Shown piece by piece: positions 5,610 to 12,810 of a stretch of 20,139 bases of DNA. The notes beneath the pieces are model-generated. The model worked only from the letters and a program-made list of their open reading frames with translations, had not been told where the DNA came from and made no database searches. This stretch comes from an uncultured Lachnospiraceae bacterium. GTDB taxonomy: Bacteria; Bacillota; Clostridia; Lachnospirales; Lachnospiraceae. The first letter of the stretch is position 1. Each line of letters opens with the position of its first letter. The DNA lies in contig CAMWWJ010000020.1 in the NCBI GenBank assembly GCA_947177925.1, positions 1 to 20,139 on the forward strand, given 5' to 3'. The position numbers and the translations under genes are program-made.

Positions 5610-7688
5610 CTACTGTGCTTCCCTATTTAGCTCCTCTCTTTCAAGAAGGTTCACAAACACCTCCACTACATGAGGATCGAACTGGGTTCCGGCACATGCC
5701 TTTAACTCATCAATAGCAGCCTGTTCCGGCATAGCCGTATGATAAGGACGGTTATGTACCATTACATCATGAGAATCCACTGCCGATATGACTCTGGCAA
5801 GAAGCGGGATTTCTTCTCCTTTTAAACCGTTTGGATATCCTGTTCCATCCCACTTTTCATGATGGGATAAGATACATTCCGCAATTTCCTCAAGCTCCGG
5901 AGAGCTTTTTGCAATCCGGTAGCCTTTTACCGTATGCTGCTGCATGATTTTTCTTTCTTCCTCATTCAGCTTTCCTTTTTTCACAAGTACACTGTGGGGA
6001 ATGGCAACCTTTCCTATATCATGGAGCACTGCCAGAAGCTCCAGTTTGGCAATGTCCGAATCGCTCAGTCCCATTTCCCTTCCCAGCCTTGCTGCCATCT
6101 CTCTTGTCCTTTCCACATGTTCTTCTGTTTCATAATCACTTTCACTCAAGGTCTGTTTCAGGGAATCCACAAGCGCCCTGCTGGCAGAAGTATTGAGAAG
6201 CATTTTTTTATTTCTCATACTGTTTCTGGCTTCTAAAAATACTTTATCGGCAGCCTTTTCTCCATCTGCTTTCTCCGAAACGCCGTATTCCAAAGTGACC
6301 GGATTATCAGGAGACACTGTTTCCATCTTTTTCTTAACTTTCTCACAGACTGCAATTGCCTTTTCCTGACCCATGTTTTCAAATACTGCCACAATATCGC
6401 CGCCATCCACCTTGGCGATAAAGTTTTCCATTCCGATACAGCTTTTTAATATGGAAGCCAAAGCAAGCATGACCTGATCTCCATATTCTGTTCCATAGCT
6501 GTCATTCATCCTCTGCAGATTATTCACATTAAAAACAGCTATCGTAACAGGCCAATATTTACTGTCCTCCCACTGGGGCATCTGATTGAAAAAGCTTCTT
6601 TTATTGAAAAAGCCTGTAAGTCTGTCATAAGTAATGAACCGCTCTAATGCAAAATAAGCTTCTTTTACTGTCGTAATATCATAAAATACAAAGCTGGAGC
6701 CTACTATCTTTCCTTTATCCTTCATGCAGCTGTACTTGCACTGATATATTTTCTTTCCCTGCTCCGTTTTCAGCTCATATTCAAATTCCTTATCCTCTAA
6801 TAAATCAGTCACTTCTTTGATTCCGGTATATTCCAAAAACTTTCCTCTTGTTAATGGCTTCCCATTTTCAGTATTTCTTTTTTTCAGGATCATTTCAGGA
6901 AGCAAATCCTTCATATGTACCGTGTAGTCTGCAAGAATCCCTTCATAGTCGAACAATATGACAGGTTCCGACAAATAATCTAAAATCCCCCCTCTTGTGA
7001 TAGCTTTATTCACTACACTTTGGTAAGTAAAGGTGTTAAAGTAAAGCAGCATTCCCAAAAAACCGTATGCCAGCACGGAAAAATCTATCTGAAGCTGATA
7101 AATTTCAGAAAAGTAAATGCAATTAGTGATCACTGCCATAAGAAGCCCCAGCCATATACAGTAAAATCTTTTCCAATACAGCCTGGGTGTACGAATGCAT
7201 TTCAATATGAGAAGAAAAATTGCAATTGATACAATAGCGATAACCAGAATAAAATGACTATGAAAAGCAATTTTGGGCAGATAACCTAAAAGCACCTTAT
7301 TTTCCAGAACCACTTCCACATAATCAAATGCTTCATTATTAAAGGGATTGCTCAATAAAAATGCTCCATCCAGAGCCACCAGTACATATAAGAACACCCT
7401 AAGCGGCATGGGAAACTTCTCCTGCCAGTCCAAAAACTCCAATACATAGTCTAAAAAGAACAATACAAGCAGATCCAGCATGAACAAAGACAGGCTGTTC
7501 CCAATCTTCATTACAAGCAGGTTTTCTGTCATGAAATTAATGGTATAGAAGATAATCAGACAAAAGACCGCACCCATCATCCGTCGTATCCTCATACCTA
7601 CGTTATTATTTCTACGGTCTGCCTTTACAATAATCAGAGCTACTATAAAGGCAACGATTGCGTATATGCTTAGGATAATTTCCTGCAC
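5610..7688 (-). CDS. Membrane PAS / degenerate GGDEF / HD-GYP protein
   Basis: About 692 residues from a GTG start at 7688 preceded by GGGGGG; an ATG at 7715 would add nine residues and lies only a few bases after a TATAAT. Numbering here is from 7715. About seven membrane segments occupy residues 10-215, a PAS-like domain about 240-355, a GGDEF-like domain about 360-500 and an HD-GYP domain about 525-690. HD-GYP enzymes hydrolyse cyclic di-GMP, and the motif residues are present: HD at 565-566, HHEKWDGTGYP with GYP at 626-628, and RPY downstream. The GGDEF motif reads GGDIV (438-442), lacks the catalytic Glu-Phe and has no clear RxxD inhibitory site, so cyclase activity is unlikely. It heads the unit with the 78-residue gene and ridA. 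Confidence 0.92.
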   Translation of the reverse strand: MQEIILSIYAIVAFIVALIIVKADRRNNNVGMRIRRMMGAVFCLIIFYTINFMTENLLVMKIGNSLSLFMLDLLVLFFLDYVLEFLDWQEKFPMPLRVFLYVLVALDGAFLLSNPFNNEAFDYVEVVLENKVLLGYLPKIAFHSHFILVIAIVSIAIFLLILKCIRTPRLYWKRFYCIWLGLLMAVITNCIYFSEIYQLQIDFSVLAYGFLGMLLYFNTFTYQSVVNKAITRGGILDYLSEPVILFDYEGILADYTVHMKDLLPEMILKKRNTENGKPLTRGKFLEYTGIKEVTDLLEDKEFEYELKTEQGKKIYQCKYSCMKDKGKIVGSSFVFYDITTVKEAYFALERFITYDRLTGFFNKRSFFNQMPQWEDSKYWPVTIAVFNVNNLQRMNDSYGTEYGDQVMLALASILKSCIGMENFIAKVDGGDIVAVFENMGQEKAIAVCEKVKKKMETVSPDNPVTLEYGVSEKADGEKAADKVFLEARNSMRNKKMLLNTSASRALVDSLKQTLSESDYETEEHVERTREMAARLGREMGLSDSDIAKLELLAVLHDIGKVAIPHSVLVKKGKLNEEERKIMQQHTVKGYRIAKSSPELEEIAECILSHHEKWDGTGYPNGLKGEEIPLLARVISAVDSHDVMVHNRPYHTAMPEQAAIDELKACAGTQFDPHVVEVFVNLLEREELNREAQ

Positions 7689-7723
7689 ATTGTTCCCCCC
7701 TTTTCTCACAAACATCTTTCTTC

Positions 7724-7729
7724 ATTATA
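7724..7729 (-). promoter_or_regulatory. -10 box for the HD-GYP operon
   Basis: TATAAT on the minus strand at 7729-7724, with a weak -35 (TTCCTT) 17 nt upstream. Transcription would begin very near ATG 7715, which favours the GTG start at 7688. Confidence 0.55.
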
Positions 7730-7796
7730 TCTGATTTTTTGCTAAAAAGGAAGGGAGTTTTGGATTCTTCTTGGATTCTTCTGGAAAGTGGGATTG

Positions 7797-7967
7797 CGAT
7801 GGGGGGACGCAGGGGATTTAGGAGCAGATAGAAGGCTTGTGGGCACGCTCTCGCTCTATGAAAACGCAGCGGTACTAACGCACCAAAGTACGGTGCGTAA
7901 GGACCGGCGCTTTCATCAAGGCCCGCAAGCCTTCTATCTGCTCCTAAATCCCCTGCTGGCCATCGAA
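7797..7967 (+). repeat. Long-hairpin element, copy 2
   Basis: 5' motif CGATGGGGGGAC (7797-7808), 36-nt arm (7809-7844), 76-nt core (7845-7920), complementary arm (7921-7956), then TG-N4-TCGAA (7957-7967). Arm pairing is 35/36, with the exception (T7840 opposite G7925) allowed as G-U in RNA. The lower core stem is ATGAAA (7858-7863) with TTTCAT (7911-7916), where copies 1 and 3 have ATGAAG with CTTCAT: a compensatory change. The upper stem is ACGCACC/GGTGCGT (7878-7884, 7892-7898). It lies upstream of and divergent from the HD-GYP gene. A hairpin CCCTTGAA/TTCAAGGG (7975-7982, 8000-8007) follows the 3' end. Confidence 0.92.
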
Positions 7968-8063
7968 CTGCCCGCCCTTGAAGTATTTATGGAAAGACTT
8001 TCAAGGGTTGGAAAGCATTTCTAATATTAGGCATGTGGTATCGCTTTTAAAGCGTATGGCATG

Positions 8064-8311
8064 AGAAGAAACAGCAAAAGAGGGATGTGGGCTGATTGGC
8101 TGCATTGTTTTTGATGGTGCTTTTACTTAACAGCCTGCCACTGCCAGGGGAAAATTGCCATGGACGGCAATTTTAGCCATATTGCGCCATGGAGGGCGCT
8201 ATATGGCGACCCGTCCGGTACCAACACCCTCCCCTCAGGCTGTTTAGTAAAAGCCTCATCAAAAACACAGCAGCCAAGCAGCCCACATCCCTCTTTTGCG
8301 TCCTCTCATCC
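8064..8311 (-). repeat. Long-hairpin element, variant with different core (copy 4)
   Basis: On the minus strand the 5' motif GGATGAGAGGAC (8311-8300) is followed by a 64-nt arm (8299-8236) complementary to 8137-8074, with 58 of 64 positions matching. TG-N4-TTCTC follows, a diverged form of the TCGAA end. The 98-nt core (8138-8235) is unrelated to that of the other copies. AGGGG/CCCCT closes it, and it holds two hairpins: AAAATTGCC/GGCAATTTT (8151-8159, 8166-8174) and GCCATATTGCGCC/GGCGCTATATGGC (8176-8188, 8195-8207, one mismatch). Both have the apex GCC-ATGGA. GGACGG (8162-8167) could also pair with CCGTCC (8211-8216). The element begins 16 nt after the spoVAD stop, in the same orientation. 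Confidence 0.88.
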
Positions 8312-8327
8312 ACATCCCTCACTACTT

Positions 8328-9374
8328 TTAAATCCCTTCCAACACCACACAATGAGCAATTCCCGGCACTGTATTTCCCTCCTGGAAACTTCTTTTACTA
8401 AGAAGGGCCCCGGTAGGTACAAAAAGAACCCGTTTCCAGATGCCTTCTTCTATTTTCTTTAAAATATAGGCTGACAATGTAACTGCCGCACAGCCGCAGC
8501 CGGAGCCTCCTGCATTGGTATTTTGTGTTTTTGGATCAAAAATCTCTATGCCGCAGTCCATATGCTGGGCCGAAATATCCACCCCTTTTGCCTGTAATAA
8601 ATCCAGCAGTGCTTCCTTTCCTACTGTTCCCAAGTCCCCTGTTATGATCTTATCATAATCTCCCGGCTTTCTTTGGAAATCCTTTAAATTGACATGGATG
8701 GCATCTGCTGCTGCCGGGGCCATGGTGCAACCCATATTGAAGCTGTCCTTCAAACCGAAATCCACAATTTTCCCCGTGGTTATTCCGGTAATTTTTGCTC
8801 TGGACTTTTGTCCAGGCGTACTGGATAATATAAATGCACCGCTTCCGGTCACCGTCCAGCTTGAGGTAAGCGGTCTTTGTCCTCCATATTCCAAAGGAAA
8901 ACGAAATTCCTTTTCTGCGCTTGCAAAATGGCTTGAAGTCACACAGGCCACATTTCCCGCAAAACCGCCTCCAATCGTCATGGCTCCAAGGCTTAAGGAC
9001 TCCCCGCAGGTGGAGCAGGCGCCAAATAGACCAAAGAACGGAATTTCAAAATCCGCCACTCCAAAACAGCTTGCTACCTCCTGGCCTAATAAATCTCCTG
9101 CCATTAAATAACGAATATCTTCTTTTTTCATTCCAGCCTTGCCTATTGCCAGACTGACCGCTTCCTTCTGTAAGGTGCTTTCCGCCTCTTCCCAGTTCTT
9201 TGCTCCAAAAAGCCCGTCACTGCCAATCATGTCAAAAAGGGCGCCTAACGGTCCCTCTCCTTCCTTTTTTCCTACTACGGAGGCTGAGGCTCTTATATAA
9301 ACCGGCATAGGAAGCTTTATACTTTGTTTCCCCTGCTGAAAAATCGCTGTCTGTACCTCTTCTTTATTATTCAA
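8328..9374 (-). CDS. spoVAD: Stage V sporulation protein AD
   Basis: SpoVAD is a thiolase-fold subunit that binds dipicolinic acid and works with SpoVAC and SpoVAE in its uptake into the forespore and release. The SVVGKKEGEGPLG opening, AGDLLGQ and GACSTCGES (cysteine at about residue 120, where thiolases have the active-site Cys), and NTNAGGSGCGC near the C-terminus are family features. I choose TTG 9374 (348 residues, close to the usual length), because AGGAG lies 6 nt upstream and the protein then starts about 30 residues before SVVGKK. An in-frame ATG at 9479 would add 35 residues encoded by tandem 36-bp repeats. The gene is isolated from spoVAC and spoVAE by other genes and hairpin elements. 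Confidence 0.93.
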   Translation of the reverse strand: MNNKEEVQTAIFQQGKQSIKLPMPVYIRASASVVGKKEGEGPLGALFDMIGSDGLFGAKNWEEAESTLQKEAVSLAIGKAGMKKEDIRYLMAGDLLGQEVASCFGVADFEIPFFGLFGACSTCGESLSLGAMTIGGGFAGNVACVTSSHFASAEKEFRFPLEYGGQRPLTSSWTVTGSGAFILSSTPGQKSRAKITGITTGKIVDFGLKDSFNMGCTMAPAAADAIHVNLKDFQRKPGDYDKIITGDLGTVGKEALLDLLQAKGVDISAQHMDCGIEIFDPKTQNTNAGGSGCGCAAVTLSAYILKKIEEGIWKRVLFVPTGALLSKRSFQEGNTVPGIAHCVVLEGI

Positions 9375-9388
9375 AATATCTCCTACTT

Positions 9389-9496
9389 CCATTCCCCGAT
9401 CTTGCATCGGGGACTTACCTATTTCCATTCCCCGATCACGCATCGGGGACTTACTTCTTTCTATTCTCCGCTCTTGCATCGGGGACTTGCTTCTTT
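9389..9496. repeat. Three tandem 36-bp hairpin repeats before spoVAD
   Basis: Units at 9389-9424, 9425-9460 and 9461-9496. The first two carry CCCCGAT-N5-ATCGGGG (9394-9412 and 9430-9448); the third is diverged (CTCCGCT/ATCGGGG). The conserved tail GGGGACTT follows each stem. Because 36 is divisible by three, the frame upstream of spoVAD stays open and encodes a 12-residue repeat of the form KSPMRDRGMEIG. A related single unit is inside the hairpin element at 1-94. Confidence 0.92.
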
Positions 9497-9501
9497 CTTA
9501 T

Positions 9502-9531
9502 TAGGATTTCCTTAGTTTTTCTTTTTATTCA
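9502..9531 (-). promoter_or_regulatory. Possible sigma-G promoter for spoVAD
   Basis: On the minus strand TGAATA (9531-9526, exact match to the sigma-G -35), a 17-nt spacer and AATCCTA (9508-9502, five of seven matches to CATACTA). A transcript from here would carry the three hairpin repeats as a leader of about 120 nt before TTG 9374. Confidence 0.5.
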
Positions 9532-9560
9532 TTGCGTCAAACTGCTTTTTTTCGTATAAT
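9532..9560 (+). promoter_or_regulatory. Sigma-A promoter of the DUF5722 gene
   Basis: TTGCGT (9532-9537), a 17-nt spacer and TATAAT (9555-9560), about 32 nt before the start codon. Its -35 abuts the -35 of the proposed spoVAD promoter on the other strand. Confidence 0.75.
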
Positions 9561-9591
9561 AAGTATAGGATACAAAGGAGGATATTTCATT

Positions 9592-11994
9592 ATGAAAAAA
9601 TATAATCAGACACTTTCTCTTCTATTATGCTTCTGTATGGCTTTTTTAAGCATAACTTCCGGCTTTACCAGTAATGCCTATTCAGATACCCATGATTTTT
9701 GGAAGGACAGCCTTTTTTCCAAGTACTCTTTTTGGAGAAGCTCCCTGTCGGATAATTCCCTGTCGGAAAACGGTCTATCGGAAAATTCTCTTTCCGAAAA
9801 CGGCCTTTCTGAAAACTCCTTATTGGAAGACAGTGTTTCCGATAATTCCCTGTCAGAAAATACAATATCCCAAAATACCGTATCGGAAGATGACATATTG
9901 GAAAATACGCTTTTTCCGGATATGAGGACCGGCGCTCCCGCCCCTGTTTTAAATGCCACAAAAAAGAAAAATTATACGATTACATATGAATATAACGGCG
10001 GTTACTTAAAAGAACTCCAGAATCCTGATACCGGGGAAGCCTATAATCCTACCAAATATAAATCCAACAGCTCCGAATTTACTTTTGCAAACCCTATAAA
10101 GACAGGCTTCTACTTTGGCGGCTGGTTTATGGATTCTGCCTTTACCCTTCCTATTGCCGGCATTACCAAGGACACTACTGGCAATCTTACCGTTTATGCA
10201 AAATGGATAAGTGCCGCTCCGGCCAATGCACCGACTATCAAATCGGTAAAAAGTTCAGGAAAAGGAAAAGCAGTGGTAAATTATTCTCCTGCACAGAATA
10301 CAGCAGGCTGCGAATTGTACTATTCTTATACAAAGAGCTTTAAAAAGAATGTGCATACTATTTCTTTGAAAAAAAGCTCCAAATCCCGCACTTGTACCAA
10401 CTTACTAAAAAAGACCTATTATTTTAAAATGCGTTCCTACAATATAGATTCCACGGGGCAAAAGTGCTACAGCCCATATTCTGCTGTAACTGCCTGCAAA
10501 ATCAAAAAAGGAGTAAAGCAATATACAGCAAAAAGTAATTCCGCTTCTTTAAAAAGCTGTAAGGTTTCCAAAGGAACGAATCTATATGTGAAAGCAAAGG
10601 TAAAAAACAGGCTGAAAAGCAGCGATGATTTTTACTATCTTGTAAAAGTGGACCCTAACAGTAAGAAGGTGCTTGGCATGGTGGAGAAATGCGAAAAAAC
10701 TACTACAGTTACGTTTGATCTCCCACTTAGAAAAGAAGATGGCACCAATCTGATTCAGGGAAAATATGCTATTGCAGTAAAACAAAAGGGAAAATATAAG
10801 CTCATCAGCAAGACCTCCTATCTGACCAATCCGGAGGCTGCTGCTTCCTACACCGCTGCCTTCCCCAAAACCACCTCTAAAAAAGGACTGCAGGGCAGCC
10901 TCGACACTTCCCTTGGAGTTCAGCACACATTTATAAACATTGACTTAAATAAGGTTTTAAACGGCTCGACACCTTACTTATATAACGGAAAAACTTACTA
11001 TTTTAACGATATTTACGGCAGCTACATTTCTGCTGCCAACCGGCTTGGCATGACAATAACCGGACAATTTATGATTACCTGGAGCGGAGAGAACAAATAT
11101 TTGATTCTAAAAAGCGCCCGTTCCGGCGGCCATGCTTATTACGCCCTGAATACAGAGGATAAAAAAGCCAGGGAAACCCTGGAAGCCGCCTTTTCCTTTC
11201 TTGCCGAACGATATTCCAAGCAAGACTGCCATTTGGATAACTGGATTTTGGGAAATGAAGTGAACATTCATAACATCTGGTATTATGCAGGCAACATTTC
11301 CCGGACCAAATTCATTAAAACCTATGCCAATACGTTCCGGGTTCTGTATTATGCAGTGAAAAGCAATTACAAAAATGCCAGAGTATACATATGCATGGAT
11401 CATACCTGGTCCGACAGACATGGGGATTGGGGCGCAAGGCCCTTTATGGATGCATTTAACAAGGAAATCAAGTCCCAGCAGAAAAACATACAGTGGAATC
11501 TGGCCTACCATGCCTATCCTTCCATTTTAACCTCTGCGGCTACCTGGAATGACAGTTATGTATCTAATAATACCAACAGTGAGTTTGTCTCACCCAAAAA
11601 TCTGACTGTCTTAACCGACTATGTAAAAAAGAAATTTGGCAGCAAGACCCGGATTATTTTATCCGAACAGGGTTTTACATCCACCAGCGGATATTCCGTT
11701 CAATGTGCCGCCCTTGCTTACACTTACTACAAGGCAGAATTTAATTCCATGATAGATTCCGTTATTTTCCGCTCCGATTATGATTCGGACGGCGAGCTTG
11801 CCCAGGGACTTGCCTTTGGCTTGTGCGATATCTACGGAAACAAAAAACCGGCTTATGATGTATTTAAATATATGGACACCCCGCAGGCTGAAAAATATAC
11901 GAAGAAGTATTTAAAGACTATTGGGGTTTCCAGTTGGAAGAAGGTTGCATCTAAATATTCTTTGAAGCGGTTTAAGAAGAATGTCAGGCCGTAA
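9592..11994 (+). CDS. Secreted DUF5722 glycoside-hydrolase-like protein
   Basis: 800 residues from ATG 9592, chosen because AAGGAGG lies 10 nt upstream and a signal peptide (MKKYNQ, then a hydrophobic run) begins there. A stalk follows at about 44-105, built of five-residue repeats of the form SENSL/SENGL. Next come an InlB B-repeat-like domain (about 125-203, ending TVYAKWI), a fibronectin-like segment (about 206-305) and a C-terminal DUF5722 region (about 430-780). That region resembles a clan-A TIM barrel, with E556 in GNEVN as candidate acid/base and E692 in LSEQG as candidate nucleophile. The substrate is unknown, probably a glycan outside the cell. No LPXTG motif or C-terminal anchor is seen. 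It is transcribed against the spoVA genes and lies between spoVAC and spoVAD. Confidence 0.85.
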   Translation: MKKYNQTLSLLLCFCMAFLSITSGFTSNAYSDTHDFWKDSLFSKYSFWRSSLSDNSLSENGLSENSLSENGLSENSLLEDSVSDNSLSENTISQNTVSEDDILENTLFPDMRTGAPAPVLNATKKKNYTITYEYNGGYLKELQNPDTGEAYNPTKYKSNSSEFTFANPIKTGFYFGGWFMDSAFTLPIAGITKDTTGNLTVYAKWISAAPANAPTIKSVKSSGKGKAVVNYSPAQNTAGCELYYSYTKSFKKNVHTISLKKSSKSRTCTNLLKKTYYFKMRSYNIDSTGQKCYSPYSAVTACKIKKGVKQYTAKSNSASLKSCKVSKGTNLYVKAKVKNRLKSSDDFYYLVKVDPNSKKVLGMVEKCEKTTTVTFDLPLRKEDGTNLIQGKYAIAVKQKGKYKLISKTSYLTNPEAAASYTAAFPKTTSKKGLQGSLDTSLGVQHTFINIDLNKVLNGSTPYLYNGKTYYFNDIYGSYISAANRLGMTITGQFMITWSGENKYLILKSARSGGHAYYALNTEDKKARETLEAAFSFLAERYSKQDCHLDNWILGNEVNIHNIWYYAGNISRTKFIKTYANTFRVLYYAVKSNYKNARVYICMDHTWSDRHGDWGARPFMDAFNKEIKSQQKNIQWNLAYHAYPSILTSAATWNDSYVSNNTNSEFVSPKNLTVLTDYVKKKFGSKTRIILSEQGFTSTSGYSVQCAALAYTYYKAEFNSMIDSVIFRSDYDSDGELAQGLAFGLCDIYGNKKPAYDVFKYMDTPQAEKYTKKYLKTIGVSSWKKVASKYSLKRFKKNVRP
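9739..9907 (+). repeat. 15-bp-period coding repeats (SEN-type pentapeptides)
   Basis: Within the DUF5722 gene, units such as TCGGAAAACGGTCTA and TCGGAAAATTCTCTT recur every 15 bp, encoding S-(E/D)-N-(S/G/T)-(L/V/I). They probably form an extended or helical spacer between signal peptide and domains. The period permits in-frame copy-number change. Confidence 0.8.
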
Positions 11995-12007
11995 TGCAGG
12001 GGGGATT

Positions 12008-12178
12008 GGATAAGAGGACGTAGGAGCCGGCAGATAATAGAAAAGTCTTTCAGGCACGCTTTCGCTCTATGAAGACGCAGCGGTACTAACGCACCAAAGG
12101 ACGGTGCGTAAGGACCGGCGACTTCATTAAGGCCTGAAAGACTTTTCTATTATCTGCCGGCTCCTACTGTTTATCGAA
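12008..12178 (+). repeat. Long-hairpin element, copy 3
   Basis: 5' motif GGATAAGAGGAC (12008-12019), 36-nt arm (12020-12055), 76-nt core (12056-12131), complementary arm (12132-12167), TG-N4-TCGAA (12168-12178). The arms pair at all 36 positions. Core stems are ATGAAG/CTTCAT and ACGCACC/GGTGCGT with loop AAAGGAC. It starts 13 nt after the DUF5722 stop, in the same orientation, so it would form the 3' end of that mRNA. The frame that stays open across copies 1 and 2 is closed here by TAA (12128-12130). The remaining sequence to the spoVAC stop (12179-12254) holds only a small AAAGCG/CGCATTT inverted repeat. Confidence 0.93.
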
Positions 12179-12254
12179 GGGCGGTCTGTTGTTATGGCTT
12201 GTTATGGGGGAGGTAAGATATTGTATAAAGCGTCACGCATTTCTTTTATATCCC

Positions 12255-12737
12255 TTATACCCATCCAAAGACTGTTGCGAACCAATAGATTAGTCCGAAT
12301 AGCCAGCTTGCAAATATTCCGTACAGGATAACCGGGCCTGCTATGGTAAAAATCTTTGCTCCTACGCCAAATACTTGTCCTTCTTTTTTAAATTCAATGG
12401 CGGGCGCCGCTACGGAATTGGCAAAGCCTGTAATGGGTACTAAAGCGCCTGCTCCTCCAAAGCTTGCTATGCCGGGATAAATATTCAGGCCTGTCAGCAA
12501 TACGCTTAATAGCACTAACAACAGTGAACACCAGCTTCCTGCCGTTTCCTTGTCAATTCCTAAGCTTTTACAATAATTCAATATTCCCTGTCCTATGACA
12601 CAAATGATTCCGCCTACCAAAAATGCCTTTGCCATCTGGAGCCATAGATTTTTGGTGGGGGTTACCGTTTTTACATATTCTTTATACTGCTCCTTTGTGG
12701 TTTCATCGTTATGTTTCATATTTTTTAATTCTTCCAT
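12255..12737 (-). CDS. spoVAC: Stage V sporulation protein AC
   Basis: 160 residues from ATG 12737, chosen because GGAGGT lies 7 nt upstream; a GTG at 12752 would add five residues. SpoVAC is the membrane subunit that forms a mechanosensitive channel for dipicolinic acid in Bacillus. The charged N-terminus (YKEYVKTVTPTKN) precedes about four membrane segments. The FGGAGALVPITGFANSVAAPAIEFKKEG-like loop (here split by residues near 100-125) is typical, as is the YWFATVFGW tail. It follows spoVAB with a gap of about 73 nt on the same strand. The expected next gene, spoVAD, is almost 2.9 kb away. Confidence 0.95.
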   Translation of the reverse strand: MEELKNMKHNDETTKEQYKEYVKTVTPTKNLWLQMAKAFLVGGIICVIGQGILNYCKSLGIDKETAGSWCSLLLVLLSVLLTGLNIYPGIASFGGAGALVPITGFANSVAAPAIEFKKEGQVFGVGAKIFTIAGPVILYGIFASWLFGLIYWFATVFGWV

Positions 12738-12810
12738 TTGTTCTACCTCCACGCTTTATTCATAACCGTTTCCGATTTTTCCTTCAAACTTGCCTCTTTT
12801 CCTATATATC

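Noticed and set aside
8160..8462. Open frames on the plus strand across the variant element and the spoVAD 3' end
   Set aside because: They cross hairpin arms and run antisense to spoVAD, have no ribosome site, and encode low-complexity peptides.
9479..9481. ATG 9479 as the spoVAD start
   Set aside because: It would add 35 repeat-encoded residues and has no clear SD, while TTG 9374 has AGGAG at 6 nt and gives the normal family length. Kept as an alternative only.
9389..9496. CRISPR array
   Set aside because: The 36-bp period is CRISPR-like, but units are contiguous with no unique spacers, and no cas genes are nearby.
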